Of a DNA stretch of 64,000 nucleotides, positions 34,584 through 46,610 are shown in pieces (the first letter of the stretch is position 1; every line of letters begins with the position of its first letter). Source of the DNA: Dactylis glomerata (lineage: Eukaryota; Streptophyta; Magnoliopsida; Poales; Poaceae); the NCBI GenBank assembly GCA_007115705.1, contig QXEO01000727.1, positions 124,001 to 188,000 on the forward strand. Direction: 5' to 3'. A model generated the notes under the pieces. The model saw nothing but the letters and a program-made list of their open reading frames with translations, was not told where the DNA came from and made no database searches. Both the position numbers and the translations under genes were made by a program.

Positions 34584-36284
34584 TGCTACTCGTGTGATGG
34601 CGCCAGAAAAGACTGTGGCGTTTAGTTGACGTGGGAGCAGTAAGTCCTTGTGCGTGGTGATGACCAGCCCGTTGGGAACCCCAAGAGGAAGGTATGATGA
34701 ATGTAGCGGCTAGTTTTCCCTCAGTTAAGAAACCAAGGTTTAATGTCGATCTTGAAGAAGAGAGACGGTGACGACTGAAGGTGATGCGGACTGGCTTAGT
34801 AATACTCCAACAAGGGCGCCGTTTACGACACTTGTTGACTCGTCTTCGGCCAGCAGCAACGCGGAACCTGCACACACACAAACAAATACTTTGTCCCCAA
34901 CTTGCGATGAGGTTGTCAATCTCACCGGTTTGCTTGAAACAAAGGTTATGAGTGTATCGAGTGGAAAACAGTAGTAAAATGCGAGTAAAGTAAACAGTGC
35001 GGGAAAAGTAAACAGGTGATTGTAATATGATTAAAATAGGACCGGGGTCCACAGTTCACTAGTGGTGTCTCTCCATAGATAAAATAACATGCTGGGTAAA
35101 CAAATTACAGTTGGGCAATTGATAGAATAAAGATAACGTGATATGTCAAGAAGATCACTATGAGATTCACTCTGGGCATTACAACAAAATACATAGATCG
35201 CCATCCAACTGCATCCATGACTAATAATCCACCCCCGGGGATATCATCCGAACACCCTAGAAGTATTAAGTTGCGAACAACAGATAATTGCATTAAGCAA
35301 AGTGTGTAATGTAAACAAAGCATATGCCCTTGAGCATATGAATGTTGTTTTCTCCCTAGTAGCAACAGCACATCTACCACCATAGAGGTTTCTGTCACTC
35401 CCCCAGGTGAAATAGAGACATGAACCCACTATCGAGCATAAATACCCCCTCTTGGAGTCACTAGCAACTACTCGGCCAAGATAGCTACTAACAACGGAGA
35501 GCATGCAAGATCATAAACAACATAGAGATAACAAAAGATATAATTCAGTACAGCAACTTAATCATAAACACCAATATTCATCGGATCCCAACAAACCAAC
35601 ATCATAGAATTACATAACGGTGATCTCAATCATGTAAGGCAGCTCATGAGATCTAAACATGAAGCACATGGTGGAGAAGACAACCAGCTAGCTACTGCTA
35701 TGGACCCATAGTCCAAGGTAGACTACTCACTCATCGCTCCGGAGGCAAGCATGGCGATGAAGAAGACCTCCGGTGGCGATTCCCCTCTCCGGCAGGGTGC
35801 CGGGAAGAGCTTCTGGACCCTCCCGATCTTCGGGTCGACGGCGGCGGCGGATCGCGATGTATTCTGGAAAACTGATCAGGCCCTTAGGTTTTTCTCGTCA
35901 GGGGGTATATATAGGCGAAGGGGCGATATCAGAGGAGAGACCACGGCCCCTCACGTGGGCCCGGCGCGGCCAGGGGGGTGGCCGCGCCGCCCCTGTGTGT
36001 GGGGGCCATGTGGCCCCACTCTGTCAGGTCTTCAGATGTCTGGAAGCTTCCCCGTGAAATATGACTTCAGGAACTTGTTTCGTCCAATTCCGAGAATATT
36101 TCCTGTGTATCACTTCTGAAACACAAAAACAGCAGAAAACAGGAAACTGGCACTGTGGCACTTCGTTAATAGGTTAGTTCCAGAAAATGTATAAAAATGC
36201 CACTAAGTGTAACGAAACAATATACAAATGGTGTAAAAACAAGCATGGAGCATCAAAAATTATAGATACGTTTGAGACGTATCA
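34584..36284 (-). repeat. 5' LTR of element C
   Basis: 1701 bp, about 99% identical to 29247-30947. Confidence 0.95.
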
Positions 36285-37208
36285 GTACTATGTCAAGTTG
36301 ATGTGCTGAATTATTATCTTTATGTTATCTCTATGTTGTTTATGATCTTGCATGCTCTCCGTTGCTAGTAGATATCTTGGCCGAGTAGATGCTAGTGACT
36401 CCAAGAGGGAGTATTTATGCTCGATAGTTGGGTTCATGCCTCTAGTAATCTGGGGGAGTGACAGAAACCTCTAAGGTTGTAGATGTGCTATTGCCACTAG
36501 GGATAAAACAACATTCTTGTGTTCAAGAACATTTGCATTGTTTACATTATGCATTTTGCTTAAGGCGATAATCTGTTGTTCGCAACTTAATACCCGATGG
36601 TTGCTCGGACAACATCCGGAGGGTGGATTATTAGTCATAGATACAGTTGGATTACGGTCTATGTATTTTGTCGTAATGCCCAGAGTGAATCTCATAGTGA
36701 TCCTCATGACATATGTATGTTATCTTTATTCTATCAATTGCCCAACTATTATTTGTTTACTCAGTATGTTGTTATTTATCTTATGGAGAGACACCACTAG
36801 TGAACTGTGGACCCCGGTCCAATTTCCTTTACATTGCTATTACCGTTTACTTTACTCGCACTATTTACTTTCTTGCATACTATTACCTTTTACCACTCGA
36901 TACGCTCAGTCCTTTGTTTACAGCAAACCGGTGAGATTGACAACCTCATCGTAAGTTGGGGCAAAGTACTTGGTTGTGTTGTGTGCAGGTTCCACGTTGC
37001 TGATAGTGAAAAGCCACACATCTGCATTTATCTGGCGCCATTGCTGGAGTGTCGCAAAGCTAGCGTGCATCAACCTTCGGAAGTGTGGTATTTTCTCCTA
37101 CTGGCTCGATAACCTTGGTTTCACAACTGAGGGAAGACTTGCTGCTGTGCTCATCATACCTTCCTCTTGGGGTTCCCAACAGGGTGTTATCTACACACCA
37201 TCAGTGGT

Positions 37209-37545
37209 TCCCGAGACCGCGGATATTCCAGGACTCGCATGAAAAGTTGAGATTAAGCATAATTGAAAGGGGAGCATAGAGGGAAATAAGCAAAAGTTGA
37301 GCTTGTTATCTTAGAGGAAAAGGTGGGCCTAATACCGTTATAGGAGCTCTCAGGAGCTAAAGAAATATATAAAAAATAGGCTGGACCCGGCCAACTGGCG
37401 CAGGTCAAGAACAAGCTCTGACTAAGGCAAACATAGCAACAGGGGGCAACCAAGTCAACTGCGTGCACCCATGCAGAAATGACTGGGGCCCGCAGGTAGG
37501 GAAGCTGGTCATGGTGCCACAGAGGGCACCGATGCCTCTTCAGGA
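37209..37545 (-). pseudogene. Start of LINE ORF2 and inter-ORF spacer (part 2 of the LINE split by element A)
   Basis: The minus-strand ATG at 37260 gives MLNLNFSCESWNIRGLGNH, matching the start of the intact LINE ORF2 at 2040 (MTMSNLTFLIMSWNVRGLG). It continues across element A into 19740. Positions 37261-37545 correspond to the non-coding spacer upstream of ORF2; no ORF1 is recognisable. Confidence 0.8.
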
Positions 37546-38030
37546 CAGTCAATTCACCTAGACTAACAAGAGGGACACCCCCACCCTAATCCGTTTGGAC
37601 CATTTTTTCATTAACACTGCCTGGAACTCTCACTACCCCTCCCCCTCCATCGCGTATGTCACTCGGGACACCTTCGACCATGTCCCCCGTATTGCCACAA
37701 TTTCCACTGCCATCCCGCGTTCAGTCATCTTCCGTTACGACTGTTCTTAGGGCCTCCATGCGAGGTTCCGGGACTCCATTGCTTCCTCCTAGCTTTCCAC
37801 TTCCCGTCCTGACACCACTGCTCGGCTAGTCACCCGCCTTTGGTGTTGTAGAGCTTCTTGCAAAACCTGGACCAAGCGCTCGACCCCTTTTGCACAATGT
37901 GACTGTGACGCTCGTATCCTAAATCACCTTTCTAGACTTTCTTGAGTAGAAGAGGCCCCTTTACCGTCTCGAGCTTGCCCTGCACATCCTGACCACTAAA
38001 TGCCCTGGTTCTTGTTGTGATCATGGATAA
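37546..38030 (+). pseudogene. LINE ORF2 endonuclease C-terminus in opposite orientation
   Basis: The plus strand reads FTWTNKRDTPTLIRLDHFFI, then VTRDTFDHVP (the SDH motif changed to FDH), then FRYDC, a stop, and GLHARFRDS. This matches the end of the endonuclease and start of the linker in the LINE at 1-2040. Several stops follow. It abuts the minus-strand fragment head to head and ends before any reverse transcriptase. Confidence 0.8.
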
Positions 38031-38367
38031 GGGTTGCCGTGGCCATCAAAAGGTCGGTATCACCGTGATACTCATTGTCCGACAATGTACCAAAAAAATA
38101 ATTGTAGAAGAACTTGATCGAGTTATGGTCCATCTACATACAACATATGGGCAACGGTCATATAATGAACATCTACTCTGACATAATTTAACCTGTACAA
38201 AATAGACCCCAAATTCGTACCTCAAATTCAGCCTCACAAATGGCTTAAAAGGCCATGTGCACCACGGTGGGGGGCCGGGACCGAGCCTGCGACCATCGAA
38301 GTTGAGCTATCATGGATGGATCTTGGTATACATACGCATAGGGAGACCACAACAGAGATATGTGGAC
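38031..38367. other. Intergenic sequence, nothing recognised
   Basis: About 340 bp between the LINE fragment and the Copia element. It ends with TGGAC (38363-38367), the left target-site copy. Confidence 0.4.
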
Positions 38368-40186
38368 TGAAGGAAATATGCTCTAGAGGAAAATAATATT
38401 GGACTTATTTGCATATTTCATATAGTTCATAATAGATTTAATACTATGCTAGAACTATGTCAATAGGAAACATTGATATTGGTGTGGTATTAAATGATTA
38501 GGAGTCCCTATTAAATCCTCTATTTACTAGTTCATTAATCAACTGATGATCGAGGTTTCCCGATCATGGAGCATTACGCCAATTGATAATGAGATCATGC
38601 CATTTAATAAATGCCATGGTGGACATTACCCAAAGTTTCTGTTGCAACACGATCGTATCATGGTGTTCACATTGCAATATGATGAAAGCGTCGTAGCTTA
38701 ATCCTTAGACCATGAGGTTAAATTTAATCACTATTTCTGGAGGAAACTTTAATTGCAGCAACCGTCACACCGTAAGAGGGTGACTAAAAAAGGTGTCTCT
38801 TGGATTCTCCAAAGGGGTAGGTTGAGGCGTATAAATCAATAGCAAGATTTGCTCATCCGCATGACAGATATGACATTCTGGGCCCACTCAGTGAGAATAC
38901 ATAGGAGTTGTGCAGCATGTGACTAGGTCATGGAGATGGATTATCACAGATGAGTAAACATCATTAGCCAGTGATAAGATTGAACGAGGTATTGGGAATA
39001 CCGATGATCAGATCTTAGGTTATGCTAGTTTCACTGAAGCAAAGTGAAAGGCACATCGACTCTTACAGTTCAATGACTAAAAGAACTTCATAGAATTCAC
39101 AGGGATCATCACAGATTTCTAGATCTGATTGAAGATCATTTACCGCAGAGATTTCTCGGTAATGTCTGTCGCATTCTTGAACCGTCGGGTAACACACTTA
39201 AGGGATCACGATGCTAGAGCTCATTTTGGTATTATCTAGATACATCATGTGATGTTATATGAGAGAGGGAAAAGTCCCAATCAAGTCTGAAATAGTTTCA
39301 GCGGAGTCCAAAAAAGGTTCGGTGAAATCTAGAATAGTTTTGGTGGAGTCCGAAATGGTTCTGATGGAGTCCGGAATTGTTTCGGAGTAGCGGGGAATTA
39401 ATTATGAGTTCATTAATATTAATTAAATGAATTAATATTGATTATATAATAAATAAATCAATTATTCACCTAATGGGCCAATTTACCGATATAACCCCAT
39501 GAGGGAAAAAAGGGGGCACCCTGGACCCCTAGCCCAGGCCGGCTAGGGTTAGACTTTTGGGGGCCGGCTGGGCCCCACAAACCGTGGCCACCGCCTCCCT
39601 TCTCCTCCTTGGCCGCCACCCTTGGCTGCCTTGGGGAGGGGTAAGGGTGCACCCCTCCCCACTATCTAAAGGGGGGCCTTGGGAGAAGAGGACACACAAT
39701 TCCACGAGCCCCTCCTTCCTTAGCCGCCCACCTCCACCTCCTGGCCGCCGGCCACACCCCTGGCTGCTGCCCTCCTCTTCTCTCACTCCCGCGCGGCCTC
39801 CCAAAGGGCTGCGTAGGAGAAGGGAATCACCACCGCTGCATGTCGTCATGCTGCGGAGTTTTCGCATCCCTGTCCAAAGCCATTTACTTCCACATCTCGG
39901 CTGGAATGGGGGTTCCGGGAGTCGTCGTGATCTCCATACGTGTGCGAGTATGCGGAGGTGTTGCTCGTGCGAGACCATAGTCGTTTCTCCAAGATCTCCA
40001 TGGACCTTGAGCTTGGCTACGTCGTTTTCATCATCAACGCTTGTGCGCGAGCGTAATCCCGCATTTCAGTCCACGAGGGTACATGTCCGAACTCCTACCA
40101 TTACAACATTACTAATAGATAGGTACTTGGGCATATTCGGGGTTGCGTAGCCAATAAACTTTTGTTATTTGCACCAAACCCCAACA
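38368..40186 (+). repeat. 5' LTR of the Copia element
   Basis: 1819 bp. The position of the TATA box reads CTATCTAAAGG (about 39662-39672), one base off the CTATATAAAGG of the 3' LTR. Short ORFs over 39529-40150 are not genes. Confidence 0.92.
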
Positions 40187-40187
40187 G

Positions 40188-40200
40188 TGGTATCAGAGCC
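40188..40200 (+). other. Primer-binding site of the Copia element
   Basis: TGGTATCAGAGCC, complementary to the 3' end of initiator tRNA-Met, 1 bp after the LTR. Confidence 0.95.
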
Positions 40201-41290
40201 GGATCTATGCGTAGTATGCTTGTACGGTTAGAACGCATCGTGTTAACGCGGGCGTTGATCGTCTTATTGTTACCCTCCAACGTGTATTTGTTTATATCTG
40301 TGGCATAGTTGGATTGAAGCGGCCCGTGACCAACATTACACGTTTCACGCAAGACTGGTTCCACGACTGACATACGGCATGCACCATATAAAAGTGGCTA
40401 TTCGGGTGTCTGTTTCTCCAACTATAGTGGATATAGCATCTACAACAGAGGTCCCTTAACAGGGAAATCAAAGCAACAATATGATTATTAGCGTTGTAGT
40501 TTCATGTTCATAGGTAAGAAATGTTTCTTATGCAAAAGCCCTAGAAGCCTCATAAAACTTGCAAACATAGTGGAAATGTCTAACTTTGTTTTGCAGCGGG
40601 ACATGTGATGTGATATGGTTAAACGGTAAGTTACGTTGTACTTCCGGAGGCTTCACGACGGGCGCCGTGGACTTGGCGCCGCACCGGTGGATGGATGGAG
40701 ATCATGTCAGAGGCACGATGGAGATCAAGCACGTCGATGAAGAAACCATATCATAACACGCATTATTTACATTTGATGTTATTGTGTGATTTCTTGTTTG
40801 TGCTAGTATTTAGATATACGGCGGTAGCATAGAATAAGAAAATCCCTAATCAAATACAAATTAAAATGTGTTCTCCCTTACATGTGCAATCGCCACAAAG
40901 TTCTTAGTTATGAAGCCGGCCGTGATGACTGGGGGCTAGACATATAGAAGTTCACATAAGGCGTGGGTACAAGCAATGTATGTGTCATGCAATACACTAA
41001 GGTTGAATTGGCAAGCCCTAGTCTGTGCAAACATCGCCTCGAAACACAAAAGACCGAAAGGTCGAGCATGGGTCGCAAAGTTGTGCGATTGATATAAGCA
41101 CTGTCTACCTTCGACATTGCATCGCCGATCGTGACGATCGGGGGTGGTGTAGTGGAGAAAGACCGTGTAATCACTAGCACAATTGTAGGGATGCTATTCT
41201 AAGTGGGGGTTCTACACAGTTAAATTGTTTAATAAAAACTGAACTCATATTATGAACTTTAGTATTTACACCTTTGCAAAATTTGTGTAG

Positions 41291-41966
41291 ATGATCACTT
41301 CCCTCAATTTCACGCACTTTTTCAATGGCCAAGAGCTTAGTGCTGATGGGTCTAATTTCACCAAATGGTACCTGCACTTGAGAACTTCACTCCATCATAC
41401 TGAGACACTTTTTTACGATAATAATTGAGCCATTGGGATTACCACCGGAAGAGCATTTGGACCAGGCAATGATTAACACATACTGTTATAGACGGAACTG
41501 TTACTTCATAGTCCGTAATGCAATCCATAGCATGATGGTGCCTGAGATGAGGAGTTTCTGGGAGACTGCCATATCGAATGAGATTATAAGTGATCTGAAA
41601 GAGATCTTTGAGCTTGAAGTGCACTTGATGCGACATGAGTGCCTGAATGAATTCCTCTCATGTAAGATAGAGGAACATGAGTGTGTGGGATTGCATCTTG
41701 CAAAGATGCTTAGAATCCACAGACGTCTGACTGTAGAATTGGGGTTTGACCTGTCGGATGACATTGCCAAAAGTATGGTACTGCGTTCGCTTCCTCCAAG
41801 CTACAAGAGTTTTGTCAAGAGATTTCTGAGAAAGGATGAAGTAGTCAACCTTCATCAGCTCATGGCAAGGACTAGGCTTCATGAAATTGAGTCCTCTCAT
41901 GTGGAGATCATCGATCTGACAGGTATATGTGATATACAATGTTATAAATGTTTCATAAACACTTAA
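41291..41966 (+). pseudogene. Copia gag, frameshifted
   Basis: It starts MITSLNFTHFFNGQELSADG, then SNFTKWYLHLRTSL. The frame closes at a TGA near 41430. A one-base shift opens the next frame (EPLGLPPEEHLDQ), which runs to 41966 with the Copia gag pattern (DLKEIFE, then SLPPSYKSFVKRF). The nucleocapsid knuckle region reads CDIQCYKCFINT and is broken. About 220 codons in total. In the family this protein forms the virus-like particle. Confidence 0.8.
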
Positions 41967-44500
41967 GCAGTTTTGAAAGTATGAGATACTAGATCCAGTT
42001 TTGTTGAAAACAGGATCTGCGGAGTGAAGTGTTAATGGAGGAGATGCCTATGGCGCCCTGGAAAAGGACATGCTTGATGTTTCACTGGCACCGATCTACC
42101 TCAACATTTATCTTTGAGTTTAGAATTTGAATAAAGTTTTGTAATAAGTTTTGCATTAAAGATCTTGTGATTGTCTCAAATGTATGAGACAAAGTTTATT
42201 CGTGTGTAATGAACAATATGGTTGTTTTATCGCAATGAATAAAGTCTTTTTGGATGATTACGAATAAAGTTATTCTTATTTATTCTTGTTGATATAATTT
42301 CAAGCATTTATAATATCATGATTAAAATCTTTATTATGTATTCTCCGTGCTTTAATAATGATTTAAGTTTTTTTATGAAAATACTTATGTGAATTTCATA
42401 GCGATGAAATTGAATATATGTTTTGAATTGTATCAATTACATATATGTTTGTGGTAATTTCATATCGGTGGAATTAAATCAGTTTTTTATATTTGATCAA
42501 ATTTGCATACGATCCACACTTCATTTATTTGAAATGATTTAAAACACTTTGTGCTGAAGTGTAAAATACACAAGTATTGATATTATGCATAAAAGATGTG
42601 TAGTATTTCATAAAATTAAAGATATCATTATTTTGTGAAAATTCTTTATTAAAGATTTTGTAATTATTCGCATTACTAAGTAAGGATTAAATTATTTGAT
42701 TTTTACAAATAGTTTAATGAAATAAAGAAAGATTTGAGCTAAGTCAAAATTTGAATCAGTAAAAAATGACTAAATTCAAATTTTATGATTTGAAAGAAAT
42801 TTGATGAATGAGTTCGATAAATATTAATGCTAAACAATTCAAATTGTTAAAAAGTTCACATTAAAATCATATTTGAACGGGTATTATTTATTAAAGAAAT
42901 AAAACATCTGTAGTGGCATAAATTAGCATTTAAAGTAGCACATTAAATAAATTCAAATTAAATAAGTATGAAGCCATATAAATAATACTATATGAGTTAT
43001 AGTGTGATTTATAAAAAAGATTCCAGGTTATTTTGATAATTTGAAATTAAGAAATTCTTCATAAAGGTCCTTATAAGAATATGGAGTTATCTTCTAAAAC
43101 CAAAAGATGCAAATTCTGTATTGCAAAAAATTTGGTGCACTTTAGAGAAAATGTTTTCTCAGTAAAGGTGTTAAATAGAAGAAAAAGAAAGGATCAATTA
43201 AAGTAACTGAATTAATCTTTATAATATCAGAATAGCGCAACAGAATAAGTTCTGAAGCAAAGTTCTATATTAGAAAAGAGGAATTGATGATAAAGATCAC
43301 ACAATCAAGTCCTTTATTTGAATAGGATTCATGAATTAAAATTGCGCTGGTTCACAAAATGAAAATTCATGATTTACTTGTCAAGTTATTAAAACTGGAC
43401 TTACCTACTAACTATGAAGAAAAGATGGTGGACCTAAATGCGAGAAATAACTTAGAGTTAGAATTAAAGATTTTATTTAAGAGGTAATTGTTACTCGATC
43501 TTATTAAGTAAATTGTATTACTTAATTCTTCAAAATAATGTCAGATTATGGAGAAGAAAATAAATCTTTAATGAAAAGACATAAAAGCACAATTTGTCTT
43601 AAGTCTGTTTAGACAAATTCAAATGATTGACTATAATATGTAGTGATGCTTTAAAGTCTTCAAAATTCAATTAGCTATTAAAATTGCAAAGTTCTTAAAC
43701 CAGTTTAAGTTATGGCAATGTTTAACACATTTTTTTGAATTAAACTCATATTTAAGGTATCTCGATTTGATTTAGAATCAAAAGTTTTTTGGAAAGGTCC
43801 AAAGTTATCGGGATAAACCTATTTACATTAAAGTGAGTGGGAGCGATGAATAATAGCTTTAATCTCACAATTATATGTAAGAGTACATATTCCGAGTGGA
43901 AGCTCGCTATGTATGTAAGAGTACATATTCTCAGTGGGAGCTATGACAAAATTCATTTATGTGAATAAAATATTATGAATAAGCGCATACAATATCATAA
44001 TTATTAATTAGAATTATTAAGTGGAGAAATTGACATCATGTTTAAGGCAAAATTTTAAAAGCATTAAGTTCATAATTCTGAAAGTTCAGAATAAACTCAA
44101 AAGGTTTTGACTAAATGACTATGAAAATATTGAGCGTGAACTCAATAATGGTTGACATAAGCGTCTCATAGTTTGCGCTATCCAAAACCATGTTTTGCAT
44201 AAAGTCAAACAATGCATCCCAAGTTCAAAATGTTAAAAGGCTAGGTAAGAAATGATTAAAGAATCATTAAACCAAGGAAAAGCCAATCCTATGAATTTTT
44301 TGAGAAAGAATAGGAATTTCTGGAAAAGTGAGCGTACACTTGGTTCAGAAATTTGGGAAATTAAACTCCATCAAAGACTAAGAATAACGAAAGCGTGATT
44401 GGGGCGTTGATATTGCATTATAGGCGATTTCAATTAAATCTACATAAATTAAAGGCTTCTCTAGTAGTAGCAAGTGTAATGTTGTGGTTTGAGAAAGTTC
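41967..44500 (+). other. AT-rich interior of the Copia element, no coding motif
   Basis: About 2.5 kb, extremely AT-rich, with no ORF above 60 codons and no integrase, reverse transcriptase or RNase H motif in any frame that I could see. The region 43830-43940 contains two copies of GTAAGAGTACATATTC with AGTGGGAGC-like sequence. Confidence 0.7.
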
Positions 44501-44800
44501 GACTGCTAGATGAGTGTCTATCTTTTTCGCATTTATGAGAAAATCAATGGGATTAACCAGACACCATTACAAAATTAGAATACAAAGTCTCACTCTTCTA
44601 CCAAACATTAAACTTAAACAACATCATGAGATGATGATAAAGTGTCACACAATAGTGACAAGTTGCAAAGGGTATAAAAGATCTGATCTATGCAGATCAC
44701 TAAGGTAGGTCCTCACAAGTATGCATGATCAAAGATCATATATATGATATGCTCTGTGATCGGTAAACAAAATGCGGCTAGATTATTTGTACTCTAGTGC

Positions 44801-44811
44801 AAGTGGGAGAC
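44801..44811 (+). other. Polypurine tract of the Copia element
   Basis: AAGTGGGAGAC immediately before the 3' LTR; priming site for plus-strand DNA synthesis. Confidence 0.85.
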
Positions 44812-46605
44812 TGAAGGAAATATGCCCAAGAGGAAAATAATATTGGACTTATTTGCATATTTCATATAGTTCATAATAGATTTAATACTATGCTAGAACT
44901 ATGTCAATAGGATACATTGATATAGGTGTGGTATTAAATGATTAGGAGTTCCTAGGAAATCCACTATTTACTAGTTCATTGATCAACTGATGTCGAGGTT
45001 TCCCGATCATGGAGCATTATGTCAATTGACAATGAGATCATGCCATTTACTAAATGCCATGGTGGACATTACCCAAAGTTTCTGTTGCAACATGATCGTG
45101 TCATGATGTTTACGTTGCAATATGATGAAAGCGTCGTAGCTTAATCCTAAGACCATGAGGTTATATTTAATCACTATTTCTGAAGGAAACTTTAATTGCA
45201 TCAACCGTCATACCATAACAGGGTGACTGAAAATGTGTCTATGGGGTTCTCCAAAGGGGTAGGTTAAGGCATATAAACCAATGGCGGGATTTGCTCATCC
45301 GCATGACAGATATGATACTCTGGGCCCACTCAGTGAGAATACATCAAAGCTGTGCAGCATGTGACTAGGTCACGGAGATGGGTTATCACGGACGAGTAAA
45401 CAACATTAGCCGGTGATAAGATTGAACGAGGTATTGAGAATACCGATGATCAGATCTTAGGTTATGCTAGTACTAGTGAAGCAAAGGGAAAGGCACATCG
45501 ACTCTTACGTTTCAACGACTAAAAGAACTTTGTAGAATGCATAGGGATTATCACGGATTTCCAGATCCAATTGAAGATCATTTACCATAAAGAGTTCTCG
45601 GTAATGTCTATCGCATTCTCGAACCGTCGGGTAACACACTTAAGGGATCACGACGCTAGAGATGATGTTGGTATTATCAGGAAACACCATGTGATGTTAT
45701 ATGAGAGAGGGAAAAGTTCCAATCAAGTCTGAAATAGTTTTAGTGGAGTCCAAAACAGTTTCGGTGAAATCTGGAATAGTTTCGGTGGAGTCCGAAATAG
45801 TTCCGACGGAGTCCGGAAGTATTTTGGAGTAGTGGGGAATTAATTATATGTTAATTAATATTAACTAAATGAATTAATATTGATTATATACTTAACGAAT
45901 CAATTATTCACTTAATGGGCCAATTTACCGAAACAAGCCCATGAAGGAAAAAAGGGGCGCCCTGGACCCCTGGCCAAGGCCGGCCAGGGTTAGGGTTTTG
46001 GGGGTCGGCTGGGCCTCAACCCTGGCCACCGCCGCCCTCCTCCTTCCTGGCCGCCGCCCTTGGATGCCTTGGGGAGGGGTAAGGGTGCACCCCTCCCCAC
46101 TATATAAAGGGGGCCTTGGGAGGAGAGGACACACAATTCCATGAGCCCCTCCTCCCTTAGCTGCTCACCTCCACCTCCTGGCCGCCGCCCTCCCCCTCTC
46201 TTACTCCCGCGTGGCTTCTCGAAGGGTTGCATAGAAGAAGGGAATCACCACCGCTGCATGTCGTCGTGCTGCGGAGTTTCTAGATCCCTGTCCAAAGCCG
46301 TCTACTTCCACATCTCAGCTGGAACGGTGGTTCTGGGAGTCGTCATGATCGCCGTACGTGTGCGAGTACGCAGAGGTGTCGCTCGTGCGACACCGGAGTC
46401 GTTGCTCCAAGATCTCTATCGACCTTGAGGTCGGCTACGTCATCTTCATCGTCAACGCTTGTGCGGGAGCATAATCCCCACGTTTCGGTCTAAGAGGGTG
46501 CGTGTCCGAACTCCTACCGTTACAACATTACTAATAGATAGGTCCTTGGGAATATTCGGGGTTGCGTAGCCAATAAATTTTTGTTATTTGCATCGAACCC
46601 CTACA
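44812..46605 (+). repeat. 3' LTR of the Copia element
   Basis: 1794 bp; an intact TATA motif CTATATAAAGG at about 46100-46110. Pairs with the 5' LTR. Confidence 0.92.
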
Positions 46606-46610
46606 TGGAC

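Larger units (their letters stand above)
29247..36284 (-). mobile_element. Element C: complete, young non-autonomous Gypsy (Athila-like) retrotransposon
   Basis: Two LTRs of exactly 1701 bp (29247-30947 and 34584-36284) differ at roughly 19 positions by eye, about 1%, so this is the most recent Gypsy insertion in the window. The target-site duplication is GTACT. The interior of 3636 bp holds one ORF (34394-33798), a perfect tRNA-Asp primer-binding site and the shared non-coding module. No pol domains are present. Its LTR is about 65 bp longer at the 3' end than that of its relatives. Confidence 0.95.
19741..37203 (+). mobile_element. Element A: Gypsy (Athila-like) LTR retrotransposon carrying nested elements B and C
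   Basis: The 5' LTR is 19741-21364. The 3' LTR is split into 28531-29246 and 36290-37203. A perfect 5-bp target-site duplication GTGGT is present at 19736-19740 and 37204-37208. The primer-binding site is at 21376. The interior (21365-24516) has broken gag- and protease-like ORFs and then the shared non-coding module. Element B is inserted at 24517. A later deletion removed B's 5' half and A's interior up to about 40 bp before the polypurine tract (28492-28530). Element C is inserted in the 3' LTR at 29247. Confidence 0.92.
28531..37203 (+). repeat. 3' LTR of element A, interrupted by element C
   Basis: LTR sequence occupies 28531-29246 and 36290-37203 (about 1630 bp in total, matching the 1624-bp 5' LTR). 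GTACT is duplicated at the interruption (29242-29246 and 36285-36289). Confidence 0.92.
38368..46605 (+). mobile_element. Complete non-autonomous Copia LTR retrotransposon (BARE/Angela-like LTRs)
   Basis: LTRs at 38368-40186 (1819 bp) and 44812-46605 (1794 bp) start TGAAGGAAATATGC and end CCCCAACA or CCCCTACA. The perfect target-site duplication TGGAC lies at 38363-38367 and 46606-46610. The initiator-Met-tRNA primer-binding site is at 40188, and the polypurine AAGTGGGAGA directly precedes the 3' LTR. The interior (4.6 kb) has only a frameshifted gag. The LTR layout and many phrases resemble the BARE-1/Angela group of grasses; family assignment is inferred. The LTRs differ clearly more than those of element C, so it is older. 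Confidence 0.93.

Noticed and set aside
25618..36119. Repeated ORF beginning MAMKKTSGGDSPLRQGAGK at 25618, 30414 and 35751
   Set aside because: It recurs because it lies in homologous LTRs, antisense to the element transcript. Its frame differs in length between copies and it lacks known motifs.
39529..40150. ORFs of 149 and 197 residues on opposite strands
   Set aside because: They lie inside the 5' LTR of the Copia element, and the corresponding stretch of the 3' LTR (45925-46428) does not keep the same frames.
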